Assembly: GCA_934489015.1 (NCBI GenBank)
Contig: CAKSSN010000027.1
Span: forward strand, 1-33,731
Reading direction: 5' to 3'
Length of the DNA stretch: 33,731 nt
Origin: an uncultured Clostridia bacterium
Lineage (GTDB): Bacteria > Bacillota > Clostridia > UBA1381
How positions within the stretch are numbered: the stretch's first letter is position 1; the number at the start of each line of letters is the position of its first letter. Of the stretch, positions 24,715 to 32,186 are shown piece by piece. A program made the translations under genes and the position numbers. The notes under the pieces were generated by a model that did no database searches, was not told where the DNA came from, and saw nothing but the letters and a program-made list of their open reading frames with translations.

Positions 24715-25167
24715 ATGTTCTTTTTCACAAGACGAATTATCGAAAGCATTATAATAATGCTGATTTCATCGCTGCCCGTTTATATTATTTATAAAATGGG
24801 ATTTATTCCCGATACACGCCTTGCATATTTTATAGCATTTGCAATAGACGCGGTTATATTTTTAGTGCTGAGCTTTTTTGTTCTGCCGGCGCATCTGATG
24901 GCGGTAATGGGCAGCATTGTAAGATATTTGTTTGTAAATGTTACGATTTTAGCCGCATTTGCCGCCGCAAGTATTCTTATGCTGCATTACAAGGTAAGCG
25001 GAGATTTATACACAGCGCTTTTCGGATACACAAAGGTTTTTGCCGCCTTTGACGTATCAACGACAATATCCGCCGTTTTATTCTGGTTTATATACCTTGC
25101 CGAAATAGTGCTTATTCTCGCAATGGACGGTAAAGGAATAAGGCAGTTTGCAGGAAATATGGAATAA
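24715..25167 (+). CDS. Four-helix membrane protein of unknown function
   Basis: 150 residues. The ATG follows the previous stop with no gap (TAAATG), and GAGAGG lies 7 nt upstream inside the preceding gene. Hydropathy suggests four transmembrane helices, at about 9-27, 36-60, 66-86 and 115-137, with a loop (KVSGDLYTALFGYTKVF) before the last. I recognise no family or motif. It resembles membrane-embedded companions such as CvpA-like or YIP-type proteins only in size. It is the last gene before a large bidirectional terminator. Confidence 0.75.
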   Translation: MFFFTRRIIESIIIMLISSLPVYIIYKMGFIPDTRLAYFIAFAIDAVIFLVLSFFVLPAHLMAVMGSIVRYLFVNVTILAAFAAASILMLHYKVSGDLYTALFGYTKVFAAFDVSTTISAVLFWFIYLAEIVLILAMDGKGIRQFAGNME

Positions 25168-25192
25168 AACAGTATGATGCTAAAACGGACAG

Positions 25193-25280
25193 GCTTGCAA
25201 ACAATATGAAACATGGCAGCTTGCCGAAAGTTAAACAGCAAAACGGCTTGCAGCCGCAAAACAACTTGCAGATAAAATAA
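25193..25280. repeat. Short CTTGCA/palindrome-rich intergenic stretch
   Basis: Between the membrane-protein gene and the terminator, CTTGCA occurs three times (25194, 25247, 25265) and CTTGCC once, within short palindromes such as CGGCT-TGC-AGCCG. No coding frame or known element is visible. Confidence 0.35.
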
Positions 25281-25281
25281 C

Positions 25282-25363
25282 AAAACAGACAGTCTTTCAA
25301 AAAGCTGCCGCGCATGACCGATAAGCCGGATGCGGCAAAAGCCTTTGAAAGCTGTCTGTTTTT
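25282..25363. terminator. Large bidirectional terminator
   Basis: AAAACAGACAG and TTTCAAA (25282-25301) pair with TTTGAAAG and CTGTCTGTTTTT (25344-25363), with one bulged T. An inner GCCGC/GCGGC helix lies in the loop. There are T-runs on both strands (TTTTT on plus; TTTTGTTATTTT on minus). It sits between convergent genes and serves both. Confidence 0.88.
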
Positions 25364-25377
25364 AATATTCTAAATTT

Positions 25378-26565
25378 TTAGCACTCGCCTTTAAGAAACT
25401 TTTCAAGTCTTGAAAGTCCCTCAATGCAGTTTTCCATGCTCGTTGCATAGCTCCATCTTACATATCCCGGTGCCGCAAAACCTGTTCCCGGAACAACGGC
25501 AACCTTTGCCTTATCAAGCAGAAGTTCCGCAAAATCGTCCGCACTCGTAATTTTCTTTCCGTAAAGCGTTTTGCCGAAAAGCTCCGAAACATTCATCATT
25601 ATATAAAATGCGCCGTGCGGCTTTATACATGAAACGCCGTCAAGACTGTTTATTTTATCAACCATATAATCGCGGCGCTTTACAAACTCGCTCTTCATTT
25701 TTTCAACGCAATCGAGTCCGCCGCTGAGCGCTGCCGCTGCTGCCGCCTGCGCAATCGAGTTTGGGTTTGACGTTGCGTGCGACTGAATACTTGACATTAC
25801 CTTTGCAATTTCCTTGTTTGACGCGGTAAATCCAATTCTCCAGCCTGTCATTGCATACGTTTTTGAAACGCCGTTTACAACAATCGTAAGATCCTTTATT
25901 TTATCTCCGAGAGATGCTATGCTTGTATGCTCTCCCTCATATATCAAATGCTCATAAATTTCATCCGAAACAACATATACGTTATGACGAACGGCAACTT
26001 CAGCAATAGCTGTAAGCTCTTCCTTTGTATAAATCATTCCTGTCGGGTTAGACGGGCTGTTTAAAACAATTGCTTTCGTTTTATCCGTCATCATAGCCTC
26101 ATATTCTTCGGCTGTTGCCTTAAAATCGTCCTCTTCACGCGTGAGAAGCTGAACGGGAACGCCGTCGGCAAGCTTTATCATTTCCGGATAGCTTACCCAA
26201 TACGGAGCCGGAACAATAACCTCATCGCCGGGATTACAAATAGCCATAAATGCGTTTACAAGGCTGTGCTTTGCGCCGTTTGAAACAACGATTTGTGACG
26301 GCTCATAGTCAAGTCCGTTTTCACGTTTGAATTTTTCACAAACAAGCTTTCTCAGCTCCATTGTACCCGCTGCGGGAGTATATCTTGTTTTACCTGCCTT
26401 TATAGCCTCCATTGCCGCAAGGCAAATATGCTCCGGAGTATCAAAATCAGGCTCACCGGCACCAAATCCGACAACGTCAATCCCTTTTGCTTTCATCTCC
26501 TTAAATCTCGAATCAATAGCAAGCGTCGGAGACGGAGATATTGATAAAGCTTTGTTTGATAACAT
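25378..26565 (-). CDS. Class I/II PLP-dependent aminotransferase, aspartate aminotransferase type
   Basis: 395 residues, the normal length for bacterial class I-gamma aspartate aminotransferases. The signatures are complete: GAGEPDFDTP (36-45), YTPAAGTMELR (62-72), NSPSNPTG (169-176), Asp201 contacting the pyridoxal ring, SKTYAMTGWRIG (234-245) with Lys235 as Schiff-base lysine, and GYVRWSYA near the C-terminus with the substrate-carboxylate Arg. It would transfer the amino group between aspartate (or another amino acid) and 2-oxoglutarate in the cytoplasm. Exact donor specificity cannot be read from sequence; aspartate, prephenate or alanine-type activities occur in the group. It is a single-gene unit with its own promoter and the bidirectional terminator. 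Confidence 0.93.
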   Translation of the reverse strand: MLSNKALSISPSPTLAIDSRFKEMKAKGIDVVGFGAGEPDFDTPEHICLAAMEAIKAGKTRYTPAAGTMELRKLVCEKFKRENGLDYEPSQIVVSNGAKHSLVNAFMAICNPGDEVIVPAPYWVSYPEMIKLADGVPVQLLTREEDDFKATAEEYEAMMTDKTKAIVLNSPSNPTGMIYTKEELTAIAEVAVRHNVYVVSDEIYEHLIYEGEHTSIASLGDKIKDLTIVVNGVSKTYAMTGWRIGFTASNKEIAKVMSSIQSHATSNPNSIAQAAAAAALSGGLDCVEKMKSEFVKRRDYMVDKINSLDGVSCIKPHGAFYIMMNVSELFGKTLYGKKITSADDFAELLLDKAKVAVVPGTGFAAPGYVRWSYATSMENCIEGLSRLEKFLKGEC

Positions 26566-26672
26566 TTTAATTCAATCCTTCCTGTTTTTATCGCTTAAAG
26601 CAGAATATGCTGCAAGACGTAATAATGTGAATAATCTAATCTGCTTATAATGCAAAAAATACTTACCCTTAT

Positions 26673-26701
26673 ATAATACTACAAATCCGCACAAAATGCA
26701 A
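26673..26701 (-). promoter_or_regulatory. Promoter of the aminotransferase gene
   Basis: Minus strand TTGCAT (26696-26701), 17-bp spacer, TATTAT (26673-26678). AGGAAGGA lies shortly before the ATG. With the opposing promoter at 26811-26839 it accounts for the 309-nt gene-free stretch 26566-26874; the AT-rich DNA between the two shows nothing else. Confidence 0.75.
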
Positions 26702-26810
26702 GCTGTTTTTACTAATTTTATTAAAAATTTTTCATTGTTTAAAACCAAATATTATATGCAATTTTTACAATAAAGGTATCTAAAATGAAATTCAAAAACA
26801 AAAATTTTCA

Positions 26811-26839
26811 TTGACAACCCAGAAGAATTATTATATAAT
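26811..26839 (+). promoter_or_regulatory. Consensus promoter of the stalk-like/Nudix pair
   Basis: TTGACA (26811-26816), 17-bp spacer, TATAAT (26834-26839). GGAGG precedes the ATG at 26875. Confidence 0.92.
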
Positions 26840-26874
26840 ATAATCACAAATTATAAATCGGGAGGCGAAAAATC

Positions 26875-28014
26875 ATGATTAAATTATTAAAGTATATCCC
26901 TGTTTTGCTTGCCGCCGCTTTTACAGCAGCTCCGGCATTTGCCGAAACAGGTGATGTAATAGGTCATATTTATTCGACAGACATAATAGCATACATCGGC
27001 GAGATGCAGGTTCCGTCATACAATATAGGCGGAAAAACGGTTGTAATTGCGGAGGATATGGACGTCAGCGAATACGGCTATGCGTTTTCATGCAGATTTG
27101 ATGAAGAAAAAAGACTGCTTACCGTTATCAGCAAGGGTTCCGGCAAAAACGAAACCGCTATTGAGCGCGGAAAGGTCGGGAAAATTGTCGGAGATGTTTT
27201 GGAAACCGATATAAAGGTTATCTTTAACGGCAAAAGCATAAACGGATATAACATAGGCGGCAAAACGGCTGTATGCCTTGAGGAAATAGGCGACATGACG
27301 GACAGCCCAAACGAAAAATACGGATATTCCGCGTGCGCCGCACAAACGGAGTGGGACGAAAATTCAAAAACAATCAGGCTTCGCTTTGCCGGAAGCGAGA
27401 GAAATTTATCGGAGATGACAGCTGTCAGCCGGTATATTTTTACGGTAGACGAAAACGTCATTACGGCAGATTACAGCGATATGAACCCGTACCACAGCCG
27501 CGTCGACATAAACGGTTCAAAGGAACGGTATATTATAAAACCGTTTTATCTTAAGCTTGGCGACACACAGGATGAAATCGGAATTTGCTACAGAAATGAC
27601 GACGGATTTATCAGCGTAAGCGCAAATTCGGATTATGTTACGGAAAAGCTTAAAGATTATAAAAAAGCGCACAAGAAGCAATATACATATGACGAAATAA
27701 TAAATATGTTTAATGACGGCGAAAATTATACAACGCAATACAGCATAGAAACGGAAAATTACGTTTTTCTTATTGCAAAAAGGCTGAAAAATTTTGATCC
27801 CGATTACCCGAAAGAATGTGTGGATCATATAGCTGTCGCAAAAAGCGGAGATTTTGTTATAATCGCTGACAAATATACGGAATATGAGCAGGTGAAGCTC
27901 GAAAAGACGGATAAGGACATGATTAAGCTATCGGTATATCCGTTCGGAGGGCCGCACGGAGCGGTATGGCTTTCAACACCGATTATATTAAACGAATATT
28001 TTGACGAACAATAA
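26875..28014 (+). CDS. Secreted protein with two divergent stalk-like repeats
   Basis: 379 residues with a signal peptide (cleavage near AFA-E, residue 24). Two related units of about 75 residues follow. One has ISYNIGG-type YNIGGKTVVIAEDMD (about 50-64) with YGYAFSCRFDEE; the other has YNIGGKTAVCLEEIGD (about 124-139) with YGYSACAAQTEWDE. Each ends in a short strand like the 'W....k.i.i' end of copper-amine-oxidase-N domains. Residues about 185-379 form a mixed region I cannot assign. It is probably surface-exposed or secreted. It lies 17 nt upstream of a Nudix gene under the same promoter, although the products are in different compartments. Function unknown. Confidence 0.8.
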   Translation: MIKLLKYIPVLLAAAFTAAPAFAETGDVIGHIYSTDIIAYIGEMQVPSYNIGGKTVVIAEDMDVSEYGYAFSCRFDEEKRLLTVISKGSGKNETAIERGKVGKIVGDVLETDIKVIFNGKSINGYNIGGKTAVCLEEIGDMTDSPNEKYGYSACAAQTEWDENSKTIRLRFAGSERNLSEMTAVSRYIFTVDENVITADYSDMNPYHSRVDINGSKERYIIKPFYLKLGDTQDEIGICYRNDDGFISVSANSDYVTEKLKDYKKAHKKQYTYDEIINMFNDGENYTTQYSIETENYVFLIAKRLKNFDPDYPKECVDHIAVAKSGDFVIIADKYTEYEQVKLEKTDKDMIKLSVYPFGGPHGAVWLSTPIILNEYFDEQ

Positions 28015-28031
28015 CGGAGGATTTATTTAAA

Positions 28032-28646
28032 ATGGAAAAATGGCTTGCATGGGCAATGGAAATTCAGGCACTCGGTCAGAGCGGACTTGCGTATACGGAT
28101 AATGTATACGACATAGAGCGCTATGAGCGGCTAAGGGAGATAGCGGCTGAAATGATAAGCGAGAAAACCGATATACCGCTTGAAAAGGTAAAAACGGTAT
28201 TTTGCAACGAAACGGGCTATCAGACGCCTAAAATAGACACAAGAGCAGCTATTTTTAAAGACGGCAAAATTTTGCTGACGCACGAGAAAAACGGTACATG
28301 GTCGCTGCCCGGCGGCTGGTGTGATTGTCTTGAATCAGTAGGCTCAAACACGGTAAAAGAAGTCAAGGAGGAAACGGGGCTTGATGCAAAGGCTGTTCGC
28401 CTTATAGCCGTGCAGGACAGAAACAAGCACAACCCTCCGGTATATGCATACGGAGTCTGCAAGGTTTTCTTTCTATGTGAGGTTACGGGCGGAAAATTTG
28501 AAGAAAATATTGAAACAACCGAAATTAAATATTTTGCACTTGATGAGCTTCCGGAAAATCTTGCAACGGAAAAGACAACCGCAGAGCAGATTAAAATGTG
28601 CTTTGAAGCTTATAAAGATGAAAATATGCAGGTATATTTTGATTGA
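28032..28646 (+). CDS. Nudix hydrolase with Nudix_N_2-type N-terminal domain
   Basis: 204 residues, cytoplasmic. Residues 1-60 (KWLAWAMEIQALGQSGLAYT...IERYERLREI) are the helical N-terminal domain found in nucleoside-diphosphate-X hydrolases of the ADP-ribose-pyrophosphatase group. The Nudix box spans residues 95-117 in the pattern G-x5-E-x7-K-E-V-x-E-E-x-G-L. The usual Arg of REUxEE is Lys109, while the metal-binding Glu110, Glu113 and Glu114 are kept. It would hydrolyse a nucleoside diphosphate linked to another group; the substrate is unknown. GGAGG lies 11 nt before the ATG, and the gene is co-transcribed with the stalk-like gene upstream. Confidence 0.92.
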   Translation: MEKWLAWAMEIQALGQSGLAYTDNVYDIERYERLREIAAEMISEKTDIPLEKVKTVFCNETGYQTPKIDTRAAIFKDGKILLTHEKNGTWSLPGGWCDCLESVGSNTVKEVKEETGLDAKAVRLIAVQDRNKHNPPVYAYGVCKVFFLCEVTGGKFEENIETTEIKYFALDELPENLATEKTTAEQIKMCFEAYKDENMQVYFD

Positions 28647-28657
28647 TATTTAAAAGC

Positions 28658-28694
28658 TTCAGCGGCACCGGCTTTAATAGTCAGCGCCGCTGAA
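28658..28694. terminator. Hairpin terminator (minus-strand side of a tandem pair)
   Basis: TTCAGCGGC (28658-28666) pairs with GCCGCTGAA (28686-28694). On the minus strand it is followed by GCTTTTAAATAT, so it probably stops transcripts of the MATE gene. It abuts a second hairpin at 28693-28740. Confidence 0.65.
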
Positions 28695-28742
28695 AACAGG
28701 CATTGCAAACGGCAGAAACCCGTACTGCAATGCCTGTTTTTT
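28693..28742. terminator. Rho-independent terminator after the Nudix gene
   Basis: AAAACAGGCATTGCA (28693-28707) pairs perfectly with TGCAATGCCTGTTTT (28726-28740) and runs into six T residues on the plus strand. It also lies directly at the stop codon of the convergent MATE gene. Confidence 0.9.
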
Positions 28743-30108
28743 AAGCATCATTTTCAAGCTTTTTAAGCGATTTTCTAAACGACACCGTAAACAAAATCGC
28801 TGTGCAGGTTACCGCAACCGCATCAGCTACGGGCTCTGCCATATAAACCGCATACGTTTGATTTTCAATAAAATGCGGCAGAATATAAATCAGCGGAATA
28901 AGCAGAACAAATTTTCGCAGCACCGCAACAATTATAGAGCATGGCGCATTTCCTATCGAAACAAATGTCATCTGGCAGGCGATTTGTATACCGAACAGGA
29001 AAAGCATAGCACAGTAAATTCTAAGCGCTTTTGCGGTAAATTCAATAAGGCTGCTGTCGGGCGTAAACATTCTTGCAAAAGCATTCGGAAAAAGCATAAC
29101 AGCCGCCCAAAGTATAACCGAATATATAAGGCATACTCTGACGAGCAAATAAAAACTCTTCTTTACACGCTGCGCATTTTTCGCACCGTAATTATAGCTC
29201 GTAATCGGCTGCGAGCCCTGCGCAATTCCCTGAAGCGGAAGCATTGCAAACTGCATAACGCTTGTAAGAATAGTCATTGCCCCTACTGCCGTATCACCGC
29301 CGTATTTTAAAAGCGATGAGTTAAAGCAAACCGATATAATACTTTCACTCGACTGCATAATAAATGCGGCAAGACCGAGAGCAACGCACGGCATAACAAG
29401 CTTAAGCCCCGAAAAAAGATTTTCTTTTCTGAGCCTTAGCGTCGTTTTCTTACCCAAAAGAAACGATATTACCCATACGCATGATATACACTGGGAAATC
29501 ACCGTTGCAAGTGCCGCTCCGCGAACACCCATATTGAAGCCGAAAATGAAAATCGGGTCGAGAACAATATTAATCGCCGCGCCGATAAGCACCGTAACCA
29601 TTCCGGTATTTGCAAATCCCTGAGCAGTTATGAAAGCGTTAAGTCCGAGCGTAAGCTGCACAAATATTGTGCCGAGCGCATATAATTTCATGTAATCCGC
29701 AGCATACTCTATTGTATTTTCGCTTGCACCGAAAGCAAGCAGAAAGCTACGGCTTCCTATAAGCAGTACAGCCGTCAATACAACCGATATAATTATCTGC
29801 ATTATAAAGCAGCCGCCGAGAAGCTTTTCGGCGCGTTCTCTGTCGCCTTTGCCCATTGCAATGCTCGCAAGCGGCGCACCGCCGGAGCTTACAAATGCCG
29901 CAAATGCCGACACAATCATTATAAGCGGCATACAAACGCCCACTCCCGTGAGCGCCATATCACCGCCGCCCGGCATATGACCGATATAAATTCTGTCAAC
30001 AATATTGTAAAGCATATTTACAAGCTGTGCGATTACGGTCGGAACGGCAAGCTTCAAAAGAAGCCTGCCGATCGGTGCGGTTCCGAGAAATTTATTATCC
30101 TTATCCAT
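28741..30108 (-). CDS. MATE-family efflux transporter
   Basis: 455 residues with twelve predicted transmembrane helices and the usual MATE opening: LLLKLAVPTVIAQLVNMLYN, then IVDRIYIGHM, and later GGAPLASIAMGKGDRERAEK. The second half repeats the pattern (PLQGIAQGSQPITSYNYGAK), as in the family. It belongs to the DinF/Mep-like group common in Clostridia and would export cationic or other compounds by Na+ or H+ antiport; the substrate is unknown. It lies 20 nt downstream of the 610-residue stalk-domain gene with a GGAG site 11 nt before the ATG, so it is likely co-transcribed with it. Confidence 0.93.
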   Translation of the reverse strand: MDKDNKFLGTAPIGRLLLKLAVPTVIAQLVNMLYNIVDRIYIGHMPGGGDMALTGVGVCMPLIMIVSAFAAFVSSGGAPLASIAMGKGDRERAEKLLGGCFIMQIIISVVLTAVLLIGSRSFLLAFGASENTIEYAADYMKLYALGTIFVQLTLGLNAFITAQGFANTGMVTVLIGAAINIVLDPIFIFGFNMGVRGAALATVISQCISCVWVISFLLGKKTTLRLRKENLFSGLKLVMPCVALGLAAFIMQSSESIISVCFNSSLLKYGGDTAVGAMTILTSVMQFAMLPLQGIAQGSQPITSYNYGAKNAQRVKKSFYLLVRVCLIYSVILWAAVMLFPNAFARMFTPDSSLIEFTAKALRIYCAMLFLFGIQIACQMTFVSIGNAPCSIIVAVLRKFVLLIPLIYILPHFIENQTYAVYMAEPVADAVAVTCTAILFTVSFRKSLKKLENDA

Positions 30109-30128
30109 TAATATTTATACTCCGTTTT

Positions 30129-31961
30129 TTACTTAAATTCGCAGCCCGCTATCATGTTTTCAACATCCGTATCCGTGCTGCCGCCATAGTATATATCCTC
30201 GCGCGTATAGTCAAAAATATACGCCGTGTTTTTCACTCTTACCATGTATACGGTTTTGTAGGAGCAGTCTGTTTCGCCCGTAAATTTAAGAGTTTGTGCA
30301 TAAAATTTGTGACCGTTTTTACTTATAGTTTTCATTTTTGACACTACAGTCATTTCATCTGTATATTGATCTGTATATTGATCGGTATATTCCTTAAACA
30401 GATTGTTAAGCACGGTGTCATTTTGAATATTTCCGACCATTGTCGATACAACGTATGCATTAGTGCGCCCATCACCTATAATCGCGTCGGATATTGCCTG
30501 ATACCAGTTTGACGGAGCTTTCAGCTTAATACCCGAAAGACTTAAATTAGATTCTGTTCCTATATCGGATGATCTCAAAATTTTTCCGAGCTCATCAGAT
30601 GACGGAGCCTCAACTTTAAACGACAGCATTATTTTATTAATCTCCTGTTCGTTTTCGGCGCCTACATTTATATTATATATATAATCTCCATATTCAACAA
30701 ACAAATCCTTTGAAGAAAAGCTGTTATTTTTAACTCCGTTATATCGCAGCGAATAGCTGTATGCTTTCGCGCCGCCGAGCATCTCCTCCTTAACCTCTTC
30801 TACCTGAACAAGCTCGCTGTTTACTGTCGCCTCGCGCGTTTTCATATCCTTTTCGGCATAGTTTTTCGCTGTCATACCGTTTTTTGAATAAATCTCTACA
30901 GCAATTCTATGATTTATATTTTTCATATCGCAGAAATAGAAAAGATTGGGGCTTGTTTCATCATTCTGAATCCAGCCTGCCGGAACATCAACCGAGAAAC
31001 AAAATTCCTCATTTTCAAATTTGTGCATACCGCCCTGAACATCGGATAAGTCATAAAAATCACGCTTTTGCGATATTGAAAAGCTTTCGGCTAAAGAAAA
31101 CATCTCATTGTCCATTCCGTCCTCAAACGCCGAAAAAGCAAGCACGGCAAAGCTGTCTTTATCCTTTATATGCTCATAAGCATCCCATGTGCCTTCTTTA
31201 TTCTTAGCTCTGAAATGAAGGATTGCGGAGCCGTCGGGCTGCACCTCTTTATCCGCAATTGAAATTGTGCAATCGGAAAATGTATCCTTTATATAGTTAA
31301 ACCGCTCTTCAACGTCCATCGCTTCATCATCTGAATATATTATTACCTCAAGGCCGCTGTTTTCGCTGTCGGATATAAATGTTGTATCACTTCCGTCAAA
31401 CGACCGATCAGCCATAGTAAGATTTTTGGGATTTTTCATTGTCCAGCCGTAAAAGCTGTCGCCTATATACTCGCTGTCAATTGCTCCCTCAATCTGAGAA
31501 GACTGCTTCGGAGCTTCCTTTAATACGGTTATAAGTCCGTTATCATATGATACCTTTGCGCCAAAGGTTTCGCTTATAAACCGCAGCGGCACCATTGTTG
31601 TATCATTATAAAGCTCAGGCTCTGCCAAAAGCTCCTCAGTGTGTGTATTAACAAGCGCTGATTTTGAACCGATCTGCAGCGTAATATTAACCTCAGGATA
31701 TTTGAGATCTATGCTTTTTGTTTCTCCGTCCCAGCTTACCTCTGCCCCGAATGCCTCCGTTATAACGCGCAGCGGCACAAGGGTTGTACCGTCACCGACT
31801 ATGTATGGAGCGGTAACGCTCATAGCCTCACCGTTTACAGTAAGTATGCTGTCACCAACCTTAAAGCTGATTTCCGTTTTTTCGGGGATTTGGGCCGCAT
31901 ATGCCGGCAAAGCTGCTGCCGCGAGCATAGCCAGAATAAACACCTTGATTTTTTTCTTCAT
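30129..31961 (-). CDS. Secreted stalk-domain protein with PsbP/Mog1-like repeats
   Basis: 610 residues from ATG 31961. An ATG 4 codons earlier is rejected because it touches the AAAGGA ribosome site, leaving no spacing. A signal peptide (cleavage near AYA-A, residue 22) is followed by a copper-amine-oxidase-N-like domain with its two halves, DGTTLVPLRVITEAFGAEVS and NDTTMVPLRFISETFGAKVS, within about 55-145. The rest appears to hold three related modules of about 150 residues; the middle one has FSVDVPAGWIQNDE and IAVEIYSKNG, reminiscent of PsbP/DUF1795 folds. That reading is tentative. A 12-bp tandem repeat encodes YTDQYTDQYTDE near the C-terminal end. Function unknown. Its 5' leader matches that of the HtrA-like gene upstream. 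Confidence 0.85.
   Translation of the reverse strand: MKKKIKVFILAMLAAAALPAYAAQIPEKTEISFKVGDSILTVNGEAMSVTAPYIVGDGTTLVPLRVITEAFGAEVSWDGETKSIDLKYPEVNITLQIGSKSALVNTHTEELLAEPELYNDTTMVPLRFISETFGAKVSYDNGLITVLKEAPKQSSQIEGAIDSEYIGDSFYGWTMKNPKNLTMADRSFDGSDTTFISDSENSGLEVIIYSDDEAMDVEERFNYIKDTFSDCTISIADKEVQPDGSAILHFRAKNKEGTWDAYEHIKDKDSFAVLAFSAFEDGMDNEMFSLAESFSISQKRDFYDLSDVQGGMHKFENEEFCFSVDVPAGWIQNDETSPNLFYFCDMKNINHRIAVEIYSKNGMTAKNYAEKDMKTREATVNSELVQVEEVKEEMLGGAKAYSYSLRYNGVKNNSFSSKDLFVEYGDYIYNINVGAENEQEINKIMLSFKVEAPSSDELGKILRSSDIGTESNLSLSGIKLKAPSNWYQAISDAIIGDGRTNAYVVSTMVGNIQNDTVLNNLFKEYTDQYTDQYTDEMTVVSKMKTISKNGHKFYAQTLKFTGETDCSYKTVYMVRVKNTAYIFDYTREDIYYGGSTDTDVENMIAGCEFK
30357..30392 (-). repeat. 12-bp tandem repeat (three copies) inside the stalk-domain gene
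   Basis: ATCTGTATATTG occurs twice exactly and a third time as ATCGGTATATTC. In frame it encodes three YTD(Q/E)-type units, so copy-number change would keep the reading frame. Confidence 0.9.
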
Positions 31962-32016
31962 TTTTATAACCATTCCTTTCTGCGTTGTAGGGTATAAAAT
32001 TTAAGGCTGAAAGAAA
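31962..32016 (-). repeat. Duplicated 5' leader, copy A
   Basis: About 55 nt before the 610-residue gene match the leader of the HtrA-like gene (33300-33354). The stretch AAAGGAATGGTTATAAAA next to the start codon is identical in both. Most of the other differences further up are transitions. Confidence 0.85.
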
Positions 32017-32020
32017 ATCG

Positions 32021-32110
32021 CTTGCAAGTAGCAGCTTTGCAGTGAGTGTTCAATGAAGCTTCAAATCTTTGATTTGATTAGCTGAATTAATGCAATCGGC
32101 AAGCCGATTG
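32021..32110. repeat. String of short perfect palindromes between the HtrA-like and stalk-domain genes
   Basis: Within 90 bp lie CTTGCAAG (32021-32028), TGAAGCTTCA (32054-32063), CAAATC-TTT-GATTTG (32062-32076) and CAATCGGC-AA-GCCGATTG (32093-32110). None is followed by a clear T-run. No convincing promoter is visible here; TTGCAA with TAAATT 18 bp further on (minus strand) is weak. Confidence 0.5.
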
Positions 32111-32136
32111 TATTCCTTTACGCTTTTGCCTCGAAC

Positions 32137-32164
32137 AAAAAAATGTGCTATGGGCTCTTTTTTT
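32137..32164. terminator. Possible weak terminator after the HtrA-like gene
   Basis: Seven A (32137-32143) and seven T (32158-32164) flank a short GC-containing core, giving an AT hairpin on both strands. It is weak, so read-through from the HtrA-like gene into the stalk-domain gene is likely. Confidence 0.3.
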
Positions 32165-32186
32165 CAGACTTTAACCCGCCTTACTT

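Noticed and set aside
25193..25280. CRISPR-like array from the repeated CTTGCA words.
   Set aside because: The repeats are only 6 bp, unevenly spaced and without constant-length spacers, and no cas gene is present.
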